64,000 bases of DNA, taken from NCBI GenBank assembly GCA_944470555.2, contig OX104131.1:16050515-16114514 (forward strand), read 5' to 3'. The notes under the pieces were generated by a model. The model did no database searches, had not been told where the DNA came from, and saw nothing but the letters and a program-made list of their open reading frames with translations. The translations under genes and the position numbers were made by a program. Positions 54,741 through 64,000 of this stretch are shown one piece after another; position 1 is the stretch's first letter, and each line of letters begins with the position of its first letter. The stretch is from Heterobilharzia americana. Taxonomy: Eukaryota > Platyhelminthes > Trematoda > Strigeidida > Schistosomatidae.

Positions 54741-54902
54741 TCTGGATAGAATACTGATTAAATCTCACCGTTGAGATGTATTTATCACTACTGACCAACT
54801 TCATAGGATATGTGTTTTCAGTGAGCGTCTGTGTTAGAAATTGGGATTCTTCCAATGTATATGTTGTGCGGATATGTTAATTATATTTTATATTACTTTT
54901 CC

Positions 54903-57362
54903 CTTGCGTTCCTAGTGGAATGTAGGGCTTCAGTAGCACGCCTCCATTTCACTCTGTTCTCTGCTGTCTTTTGAACTTGGCGCCACGAAAGCCCACAAGC
55001 TTTCATTCCTTCTTCACATGACCTCCTCCATGTCACCCTCAGCTGGAACATTCAACTCATCGTTTTCCCTTTGGATTCCACTCGAGGGCCTGGCCTGGCA
55101 CGTGATGTCACCAATCGGCCTTCTCCGTGTATGCCCAGTCTATCACCGCTTTCTTCTACTGCATATTTGTTGAGCGATGGGTTCCCAGTTTCTTCGTTGC
55201 CAGACAACCAAAGTTCTCTGTTGCTTATTCTTACTATTCTGGCCATCTGATCTCCAGCATCGAGTAGGTGTAGGCGGTAGCAGTTGATGAATGTCTGTAG
55301 TTTGTTAGAAATGCTTTTCGTGACGCGCCTGAACTCTTTAGCAGCACTGACTTGATATTGGTGCTAAAAATCTGGATCTTGTTCTTTGCGCTGAGTGCAG
55401 TAGATCCCCACACTGATTTTAGGTTATTGAAAGTCTGTTTCCATTTTTCGATCCTGGCTGCTTTGACATCCTCGTCTGTGCTGTCTATAGTTGAAACGAT
55501 GCTGCCTAGGCACGTGAAAGAGAAAACCTCCTTTAAGTTTATCCCGTTGATGGTGATTGATGCTTGTTGATTGGGTACATTCATCACCTCCGTCTTTACC
55601 ATGTTCACCTGAAGGAAGTCCTGTTTTCGCTGCCACGCCTCTTCTATCAACTTGTTGGTTTTCGCTCGTAGATCTTCACGTTTGTGCGACGTTAGACATA
55701 AATCATCACTGGTGACATCCAAATCATCTTCCTCGGTCTTTTCAGTCGGTCCAGTCAGCGTATGCCCCTCTTCTAGCTCCTCACAGTTTGCTGCATGATC
55801 CAGTCGACTGGAATCAGGAAGGTGATCGGTGATAGATAGTTGGCAGCCTTGTCTTATTCCTGTCTTCACTTCAAAGGCATCACTGAACTCTTCATTGTGG
55901 ATCACTTGGCATGTGGCCTTTCCATATAGCCGTTGAATGAGGTTGATAACGATATGTGGCACTAAAAACGTAGTGTTGAGACAGCTGCCTGCCAAATTAC
56001 TTCTCGGTTGACGCTATTCAAGGCATTTTCAACGTCGATAAAGTTGAGGTAGAGAGTTGACTGCCACTCTATACTCTGTTCTATGATGAAACATAGCGCT
56101 GCAATTTGATCCGTACATGATTTGTTCTTCCTGAAGCCAGTCGGCCGGCCAGCCTGTTCCGGATGTAATTTGGAATGCAGAGGATGATTTAGTCTCCCCA
56201 GTATGATGCAGCATAATATTTTGCTTGGAGCGGACAGCAGCATGATTCCGCCACAGTTCTTGCAAAGGCTTAGGTCGCCCTTCTTTGGGAGTTTGACAAG
56301 GTAGCCCTTCTTCCAATCGCCAGGTACCTTCTTTACCTTCCACACCTTCTGCAGTAGTGATGTGAGCATGTCGGCTGTTGTCTCTGCATCTAATCTCAGT
56401 GTTTCTGGAGGAATTCCATTGGTCCTGCTGCTGTCCCACATTTCAGCAGTTTTATGGTATCCAGGACTTCTGATTTTGTTGGAGGGCTTGTGTTCACTGG
56501 TAGTTCTGTGGCTGCATGTGGTATGTCTGGATGAGTTGCAGGTGGTGGTGGTCGATTCAAGAGCTTTTTGAAGTAGTCAGCCCATCAGCTACTTTGTTAC
56601 TGTGCTTTGATAACTAGCTTTCCTTCACTATCTTTCAATGGTTTCATTTGTGTTGATCTCCTCCCTACCAGATAGTAACCTGGTTATTTGATACAAGATG
56701 TCAGGTCTCTCCCACCAGCAGCCTGTTCTGATTCACTTGCCAGTGTATCGTAGAAAGAAGTGTCTTTTGTCTTTCCGTGCACTATTCTTCACTTCTTTGT
56801 CCAGTGTGTTGTTCTATAAGTTGTACTCAGTTCCTCTTCTCGTTGTCCATCCTTGCTTGCACCGGTTTATCTTCTGCTCCACCATCCTCCTCTCCCTGCT
56901 CTATCACCTTCCATGTATCCATCAACATCCATTCCTCATCTTCCTTCTTCCTTCCTAATACGGTTGTGCAGGTTTCTTTCCACATCTCTTTCAAAGACCT
57001 CCAGTATTCTTCCACACTGGTTTCTTCAGGATGTTGCTCGATATCTCCCATGTTGTCTTGATGGCTGACGTGAAGATGTCCTATGTAGTTTCATCCTTCA
57101 CTTTCTATTCTGGGTATTGAACTTGAACTGTGGTCTATCACCAACTGCTTTGAAGGCTTTCAACTTGATTTGGAAGGTTCCTTGCACTAGATAGTGAGTG
57201 GTGTGAACCTACATCTGCTCCTCTTCTTGACCTTGAGTCAAGTAGGCTGTTTCTCCACTTTCTTCACATTGAGATAAAATCGATCTGATTTTTAGTGTGT
57301 CCTGGTGTCTGGTGAAGTGGATGTCGCTTTTTGCATATCTTGGTTAACTTGTTCACTAGTTA
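54903..57362 (-). pseudogene. RTE-type non-LTR retrotransposon: endonuclease end, RT and C-terminus
   Basis: Minus strand, in order: endonuclease C-terminal piece (LVNKLTKICKKRHPLHQTPG, TKNQIDFI, RRGADVGSHHSL); linker; RT at 56441-55962 (GDWKKGYLVKLPKKGDLS, LHPEQAG, GFRKNKSCTDQIAALCFIIE, LYLNFIDVENALNSVNREVI); a frame change; then LIQRLYGKATCQVIHNEEFS, KTGIRQGCQLS, VTSDDLCLTSH, FSFTCLGSIVSTIDSTDEDV. The C-terminus has NRELWLSGNEETGNPSLNKY. The catalytic FADD is changed to TSDD and the ORF is shifted, so it is inactive. The 3' end is near 54903. Confidence 0.85.
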
Positions 57363-57369
57363 CTAGCTG

Positions 57370-57960
57370 GTCCTGAGCCCGGGTAAAGACGGAAGTTTGG
57401 GCGTAGGTCTGGCAACCTCACCCCTCAAAGCCAATCCAATCGCTAAAGAAACTTCAAAAGACAAACAAAATATAAAAATTAAAACAAAATTATTCCTCGC
57501 TAAAATCGGAGGACGAAATGACGCCAGTTGGTGAAAGCCTTCGGGAAGCCAATTGGCAGATGTGCCTTCTCTCGATGAAAGCGAAAGTAAGGTTGGGGAC
57601 ATGGAATTTCCACACTATGTTTGAACCTACCAAGGGAGCCCAGATTGCAAAGGAGATGAGAAGATATATTATTGAAGTGCTAGGAATCTGCAATAGCAGG
57701 TGGAATAAAAGTGAACTGTCCAAACTGCCAACTGGAGAGTCACTAATCTACTTTGATATCGTCACCCAGACGACAACCACGAGCACACTGAGGGAGTGGT
57801 TATCATGATGTCTCCAAGAACATCGAAGGCTCTCTCTCATGCAGTGGGAACCAATCTCCTTATGCAGCATCAGGATCATGATAGCAAGATTCACCTATAA
57901 AGGAGGAAAGTCATAGTTATACATTGCTAGGCTACGCTAAGCACCTACAAAGCTTGCCTC
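57370..57960 (+). pseudogene. RTE-type 5' UTR and endonuclease N-terminus, inverted relative to the rest
   Basis: The plus strand has a GGTCTGGCAACCTCACCCCT-type 5' end, then KVRLGTWNFHTMFEPTKGAQ, IAKEMRRYIIEVLGICNSRW and KLPTGES, and after stops RIMIARFTYKGGKS. It is the start of an APE-type endonuclease. The expected catalytic Glu of the CETRW box is Asn (CNSRW). It faces away from the RT part, as a 5' inversion would leave it. Confidence 0.85.
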
Positions 57961-58088
57961 TTAGTGAGTATGTGGGTTTGATTACCAACCTAATAATATA
58001 TATGTGCGGACGCTTGACCGATAACCTTCAAATTCCACACCTTGATGGTCGATTAGTTTCTTCATAAATAGGAAAGGTATATTGCAAA

Positions 58089-58091
<3 letters not shown>

Positions 58092-58161
<70 letters not shown>
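58092..58161. repeat. (TA)35 microsatellite
   Basis: A 70-base uninterrupted TA/AT run; open frames across it (LYIYIY) are artefacts. Confidence 0.97.
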
Positions 58162-58163
<2 letters not shown>

Positions 58164-59925
58164 AGGGCTTCAATATATTTAACGACCTTGGCTATTTCCA
58201 GGCCCTAGTAGACTTGAATCCTATCGATTTTTTGTCTTTTCAACCGATCTGGTATTTACATGTTGGTTCAAGGGCTTTCTTCCAAAATCTCTGAACAAAA
58301 TAGGTGGTTGTGACAGGCTTCAAAGATTCAGAGCTTTTATACGGGCTTTTTATACACATCATGACAACTTTATTCCACTCTATGAGACCTCCCTGTTGAA
58401 ATAGTAGTGGACAGTACAGTGGTGTATCTTCAATGATCGATAACGTTTTGCCGGATCGTAAAAACATATTCTTTAGTGATCTTACGCTGAAGTTTGAAGT
58501 AACTGGAATGGAGCTAAAAAGAGGGGAATGATTTACTAACACTTTGGATAGGGGTATTTGATGAATCTTCTCTCCCCTGGTTAAAAAATGCATACTAACC
58601 AGTATTTAGAAAAACATCTTACATAACTTTAGATGTGGAATTCCATTATAGTACGCACTGAGTCTGCAAAAATGCTCACCAACCAGTTGCGTACATTTAA
58701 TCGTTACCAGGGTTTTAACAAACTTCAGAGATTTAGGGCTTTTTTTATGTAAATCATGACATTTTTTCTCCGACAACAACAGGTTAGTCCTTTCAACTTT
58801 TGCTACAGAAAGCGCCTGTTAGCCTTGGAAAGGGGAGACAGTGGCTCGGATTATTTATTGATGTAACGGTTAATTTTCACACGCATCTAACTAAAAAACA
58901 CTAAGAACTGAAAACCTTATATTAGTGACTTCCCAATGATTAACTTCTAACGTTATGCACAAAAAAGGATAAACGAATACACAACAGCGTTTTGCAATAG
59001 ATGAGTTGAGAACAGAACTTTGACTCAGCTGAAAGTATATAATCAGTTGTAAACATAATTACGATTATGGCAATATATTTGCGCTACTATTTACCAACGA
59101 AGTTCCTAAGACTATTATGTTGTATAGAATAGCTGTGGCTATTAATCGTTGCTTTTTTCATTGGAAATACACTTCAGCCATTCTACACCCTCATGCTGTA
59201 GAAGAATCTTAAATACCTTGTTTGGTCTTGTTTGTCGAAATCATAAGAGTGTAGTATACTAGCCTAATTAACCAATCTATACTGTGTTCTAGTTAGGTGA
59301 ATATCATCTGAACTCTTTCAATGCGGACTACTGAAAAGAAGACCAACGGGGTATTTCAACAGAAAATGAGTCACACGTAACAGTCAGCCGCGTTTACAGA
59401 CTTACTTCAGAATTAATTAACTACCACTAAATAATACTGTATGTTATATTCACGATAAATGAGCATCTTGACTCGCTGTACTCTCTCCTCTCAACATCAA
59501 GCTCCGCTCATTGTCCAGAATTCACTCCAATTATGTTTCAGACCTAAGGTAAAGCGATTACTAGAATATGATTAGAGTTTTAGTCTCCATTAGAACTGAC
59601 AGTAATAAAGTAGCAGAATCATTGTATGTTAAATATATGAACTACGGTCAGTAACTTGTGATTTTGTATTATGTACTTTCTCAAAAATACACAGAATGAT
59701 TAAAAAAACGGTCAAAATCTAACCAAAAAATGAAGTGTTTTTTTGCAGTAAAACTAATTTCATTCTACTTTATTTACTGTATTTACTGTACTGTATTTAC
59801 TAGTTCATTCTTTGTTCATGTTGATGTACGATAGTTGAAAAGATGGAATTGTTTACTCGTACCAGTTCACAGTCGTAGTTAAAACCATTTTAGTGTGAAG
59901 CTGAGATTCGTAACACAAAAGGCTA
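58162..59925. other. Mostly unassigned; two related 80-bp segments
   Basis: 58305-58385 and 58695-58770 share CTTCAAAGATT / CTTCAGAGATT, GGGCTTTTT and CATCATGACA / AATCATGACA. A 117-codon minus frame (58240-58593) covers the first and is probably repeat-derived. Confidence 0.35.
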
Positions 59926-59929
59926 ATCA

Positions 59930-60145
59930 TCATTTTGACCATGTGAGGTAGCCGTCATTTTGCAGATTAGTATTTATACTGGGTGGTGGTTGAACGTGAA
60001 ATGGAAATTTGGACATCAGCCGGAAACCGATGGTCGCTGGTTCGAATCCAGTCGTGGTCCAAATCTTCATTTCACCTTCAGTCATCACTCATTATAAAAT
60101 GTTAATTGATGTCAGTTGAAATGAGCCACAGATAAATGAAGTTGA
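59930..60145 (+). repeat. tRNA-headed SINE (family E)
   Basis: CCATGTGAGGTAGCCGTCAT, then CGCTGGTTCGAATCCAGTCG (strong B box) and CTTCATTTCACCTTCAGTCA. Confidence 0.65.
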
Positions 60146-60324
60146 ATTAGATAATTAGTTTTATTCTGATATTGTCGCCATCTTACTAACAGAAGTTATA
60201 GTACTATTTAAAGACACCTGAATCTCAAAGCGTCTACCTTTCAGTGGGCTAACTGAATTCTGAGTTCATGCTTCAATGAATAATGTTGTAATTCAGACTG
60301 TAGATTTGTGGAGATTTATTGATT

Positions 60325-60748
60325 GATTCACCATGAACTGACATCATTTGGCTAAACATTGGAAAACTGAAAGCCCTGTTCAGTGGTTCTCCCACAAATC
60401 TCTAAACTGGATAACTGTCCAGTGTTTTTAAGTTACTTGAGTCTAGATGAGGTTGCCGATGTTCTAAGGAGAAGTTATGACTAGTGGAACGATGGCATGG
60501 ATGAAGGTTGTACTATATCGTGAATTTACAGAAATAGGAAAATATGGGACACCTGATCTAAACTCATTGGCCTTTTATCATAATGCTCACCGTGAAACGT
60601 AAGGTTACTTGGTTTCATCCCTTTTGGGGTCCTGCGTGTGCACTGCTGAAAATTTCCATACTAGAACGAAACAGCTGTTCACTGCTACTAGTTTTTCAAT
60701 GGTTCTCCAAGTGATTTCAATCCGTGATGAATGCTAACTTGAAATAAA
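60325..60748. repeat. Foldback tRNA-like repeat (family B), copy 9
   Basis: Left arm ATTCACCATGAACTGACATC; right arm GTGATTTCAATCCGTGATGA. Between them are AGAAGTTATGACTAGTGG, TGTACTATATCGTGAATTTA, CATAATGCTCACCGTGAAAC and CTAGAACGAAACAGCTGTTC. Confidence 0.7.
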
Positions 60749-61269
60749 GTCGTTCTTAACAATCCAGACATCATCTTCAATAAGCTCTCAGAAGGAATAA
60801 AAGTTGATAAATGATGCCACTTACCGTATCACAGGTAGGATTCCGCCCTTCCTCTATCGAACCGATATTCACTTAATAGCAGCCACTCCTTTCTTTCAAC
60901 ATCACTTGCCCACTAGCTTTACACATCACATTTAGCACCTTAGTAGATAAGAAACTCTTTGGCACTAAGACAATATATCGTCATCAGTCAAAACAGCTTT
61001 CAAAATCTTACTCAATCTCCAGCTTCGATCCCCATATTACTTTGTGTCCTTATTTCCGAGTGATAGCCACCATCAAACTTATCCGAACCCTTCTACCCAT
61101 CCGTCTACAACAACTTACGTTTAAAGACCATTACGGCTTTTTAAGCAACTGATCTCTAACAATCATTTTCTAATCGACGATTTGTTTCGTGTCAAACGAA
61201 GGACAAGTTACCTAGTTTCGTTACTTCCATGTGTATTTAACAAGTTAATTGGTCATGTGGAGACAGTTA
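60749..61269. other. Nothing recognised
   Basis: No supported feature. Confidence 0.35.
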
Positions 61270-61590
61270 TTTCGAGCAAACGACTAAGCAACTGAACCAG
61301 TGTATTACCAAAACACTTACCTTTTTGACTGCGAAAACGGGAGGTGAAATTTATAAAAAGCTCAATTTTGTCGCACCTTGTTGATAGTGGTCACAGAGTG
61401 AGTAGAACGACAAGATTCAAAGCGATTTACCACTTCCCACTAAGTGTTTTCGATGAAGTTTAAACTCACATTTTACACATACTTGAAGCTATAGGAATCT
61501 GAATGGACAGTTCGAAGCTCCGCATTCAGAAGAAATTTCTGAAGCCTTTATCTCTGCCTTCGGCTACAAAGACCTGATGAATGACTTCAT
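61270..61590 (+). pseudogene. Penelope-like element, GIY-YIG end
   Basis: The plus strand reads YLSRTTKQLNQCITKHLPF, SSILSHLVDSGHRVSRTTRF, ILHILEAIGI, LRIQKKFLKPLSLPSATKT, then stops. It is the same subfamily as 36640-37020 (shared HLVDSGH / HLIDSGH and the KPLSLP / QPFSLP end), with in-frame stops. The following T-rich tract at 61620-61640 may be part of its 3' end. Confidence 0.75.
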
Positions 61591-61750
61591 CTATGGATTT
61601 TTAAAATGCTCTTCTTCCCTTTTTATTTTATTTTTTTTTTAACCATTTCACACCTTTCTTATATTCACTTCCAAACTTCATTTATTCACTGCCTTCATCC
61701 TCCAGTGTTAAGTGATCTGACTGATCTTTTTCTTGTTTTGACCTGCTGTA

Positions 61751-61778
61751 TCTGTCTGTCTGTCTGTTTGTCTGTCTA
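61751..61778. repeat. (TCTG)n microsatellite
   Basis: About six to seven TCTG units with one TTTG interruption. Confidence 0.9.
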
Positions 61779-61831
61779 GACATCTGTCTACACTGTCATG
61801 ACATTCTGAACATTCGTATTATCCTTAAGGT

Positions 61832-62272
61832 AGTAATCATCATAGGCTGACGGCAGTTGGAGAACAAATGAAAACCTGGGATCATTGGATAGCTGTTTCG
61901 TTCTAGTAAAGGCTCCGCTTGAACTCTGGACCTTCAGGTTTCATTGTGAACGAGTTTATCATTCAGCCATTGGGTCAAAGTTCAGTCCACTGGTCTCTAC
62001 TTCTGTCACCTTATTATCCTACAGAGTCTTCAGTTGGCATCCGCTTTACTTTCAAATGGTTAACCCCAAAGGTCACAGTATTTCATTTGAACAATAAGAT
62101 ATCCAACTTGATGCATTCAAGTACTGAATCTTAAGTTTGACCACTGGTGGGATAATGGTTGCGTACCGCTGAAGAGTTCCATACTAGGATGAAACAGCTA
62201 TCTAGTCTACCAGGTTTTCTTTGGTCCTATAAATACTGTCAGCCCGTCATGAATAAAACCTCCATAAACTTG
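61832..62272. repeat. Foldback tRNA-like repeat (family B), copy 10
   Basis: Left arm ATCATCATAGGCTGACGGCA; right arm TACTGTCAGCCCGTCATGAA. A reversed tRNA-like module is near 61925-61985 (GACCTTCAGGTTTCATTGTG, CATTCAGCCATTGGGTC), and ACTAGGATGAAACAGCTATC lies near the right end. Confidence 0.7.
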
Positions 62273-62517
62273 AAACTACAGTCATGTTATCCTTAATCCT
62301 AACCACTAGTTATATTATTCTAAGATAAACACTTTGCATCCTTGTTATCATTGACTAAGGAAAGTTATGCAAACTAGAGTGTAAACAAAACTGTTTGTTT
62401 ACATGTCCTGCTGTAAATTAATTACAGGTCAGTCGTAAATCCACCAGCAGCTGGTTGTTAAATTACAGATTAACTGCTGATTGGAATGTCACAAAAATGA
62501 TGTGATATTATATCCGA

Positions 62518-62733
62518 GTGATTGTTGCCTGCAAATACCTGGAAGAAAAGGACGAGTCAAACCAAGAGTTAAAGGGAAATATAACAAACGCCATGAGATC
62601 AACTTTGGACAATTCTAAGTTAGATTATCATGATGCGCTAATTGCCTTCAAGACAAGAAGCCAGTGGATAGTCGTCCACGAAGTATTTGATATGCAAAAT
62701 AAACTAGAAGAACTGCAACAAGGAAAACTTTGA
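62518..62733 (+). other. Unassigned 71-codon open frame, possible exon or pseudogene piece
   Basis: The frame is charged and helix-prone: CKYLEEKDESNQELKGNITN, KLDYHDALIAFKTRSQWIVV, DMQNKLEELQQGKL, stop. Its composition looks like real protein, unlike most short frames here. No splice sites, partner exons or family could be assigned. Confidence 0.35.
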
Positions 62734-63130
62734 TTTAGGGAAGATCATAGCAAATCCGAAGGCTCAGTGGGTCAATATATGCTACAGAGATGTCGCTGAC
62801 AAAGACTGACTGAGATTCAACTAGCTGGAATAAGGGGTACCATGTCAATAAAATACAACATCGGTGAATATTTCCTGTTTTAGATAGAATTTAGTTATTC
62901 AATATTAGTCAAGGTAAAGTGTTGTTCTACACATTTTGTACTATACTGTATGGTTTTTCAATAAGTTTGCTGTTGACCGGATAAAAATAAAACAAATTTT
63001 CTGTGAAAATCCGACAGTTGCTGAAAATTTATGATAACCATGCAAATGGACATACTGGGGGATTTCCTCCTTTACCGGATAGATATCTTGTGTTTCTACT
63101 TTTGTCGTCATCCAAAGATCTAAGTAGTCT

Positions 63131-63152
63131 GCTTACCTTACCTTACCTTACT
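63131..63152. repeat. (CTTAC)n short tandem repeat
   Basis: Four units of CTTAC. Confidence 0.85.
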
Positions 63153-63239
63153 CACTGTTACTTGTCAGGGTATATGTAGCTATCCAAAAGAAGTGAAATT
63201 GGCTGCCCTCCCAATCAGTGTATCTAACCTAGTCCCACA

Positions 63240-63530
63240 GGAAGTCAGTCGCTTCCCGAATGGCTTAGTGGTAACATCGTGTACTAAAATGCTAGGCGAC
63301 GCGGTGGCAGATACGCCTTGCTGACGATCGTCAGTAGACATGAAACCTATGTCCATGAATCTCTGCGGAATTATCCTCGAACAACTAACAACTATCAAAG
63401 CGCACTGAGATGTTGAACCTACTATCTCAACAGCTACATTGTAAAGACGGTCGACAGAATTCAGTCTGCACTCAGGACTAGACAATGTGAAACCGGTTAC
63501 TCTCCCGTGACCAATTAATACTGTTTTCCT
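63240..63530 (+). repeat. tRNA-headed SINE (family C), longest copy
   Basis: Head CCCGAATGGCTTAGTGGTAA, GTGTACTAAAATGCTAGGCG, then GCAGATACGCCTTGCTGACG. Body GAATCTCTGCGGAATTATCC; tail CTCAGGACTAGACAATGTGA. The order agrees with the copies at 29840, 33066 and 35325. Confidence 0.6.
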
Positions 63531-64000
63531 TGATTCTTATAAACATTGGCTTTGTGGAAAACGTTGAATTGTATAGCCACTGATATATATTTTTGTATAA
63601 GCGTTTTTCACATCTACTCACCATAAACTTTGAAATCGTGTCCCGGCTTGAAAAACTTGAAAAAGAAATCTCTTTTACAGTAGACCAAACCTTAAAAGAA
63701 GAACTGCGGAAATCAACATTTTTAACCATATGAATTCCTTGTTACTCTTAACGCAAGGGAAAATGGAATGATGCACTGAATACTTGGAGGCTTATTACTC
63801 AGTTGAGTAAGTAATCAACAACAATTCATAAAATAACTTGAACATTCTCATGAAGTCGGCTATAAAATGCAGTTAATCCCCAGGAAAAGCTTCGCAAGAA
63901 TGTAGCAAATATCTGGAACAATTCAAAAGCTAGTCCGCATATGAAACAAATAACAGAATAACAGCTTGTTAGGAAATTAAAGATAAGAATGAATGCAACA

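Noticed and set aside
56362..57068. Several overlapping plus frames of 69-94 codons
   Set aside because: They are antisense shadows of the RTE linker and RT.
58082..58294. Coding frames LYIYIY across the TA run, both strands
   Set aside because: They are produced by the (TA)n microsatellite.
1..64000. CRISPR array, prokaryotic operon or terminators
   Set aside because: No regular short repeats with unique spacers. The sequence is intron-containing animal DNA.

Overview
The window is AT-rich, intron-dominated animal DNA. It most likely comes from a blood fluke (Schistosoma). I infer this from the repeat load: tRNA-headed SINEs that look like the schistosome alpha family, RTE and CR1-like non-LTR retrotransposons, Penelope-like elements with GIY-YIG ends and a Ty3/gypsy relic. 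There are no bacterial-type operons or CRISPR arrays. The species call rests on memory of these families, not on a search.

Only one host gene is well supported: a plus-strand FLVCR-type (SLC49) major-facilitator transporter. Nine exons with consistent GT/AG junctions run from 3866 to 38157. They encode the second part of the transporter, from about the middle of the N-terminal half to near the C-terminus. The first exons and the last exon are not recognised here. Its introns range from 45 bp to about 11.5 kb, and the long ones are packed with transposon debris. One exon (27695-27804) is one base short, so the reading frame breaks inside a membrane segment.

Region by region. 1-3865: a CR1-like 3' end and unassigned DNA. 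3866-14029: the first four exons, separated by SINEs and a second CR1-like tail. 14030-25504: the large intron, with SINE pairs, two foldback repeats, a CR1-like tail and an antisense gypsy relic (21270-24740). 25505-38157: the last five exons, with SINEs, an antisense CR1-like tail and a Penelope 3' end between them. 38158-50400: SINEs, an almost perfect 420-bp inverted repeat built on a Penelope end (42542-43598), an antisense CR1-like RT with a YADD box, and an RTE tail. 50400-58200: a Penelope body bounded by inverted repeats, another Penelope GIY-YIG end, and a long RTE copy whose 5' third is inverted. 58200-64000: a foldback repeat pair, a fourth GIY-YIG Penelope end, and a possible short coding segment.

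The most interesting points are the near-perfect inverted repeat at 42542-43598, the RTE copy with the arrangement expected from twin priming, the frame break in the transporter, and the recurring head-to-head arrangement of tRNA-like repeats.
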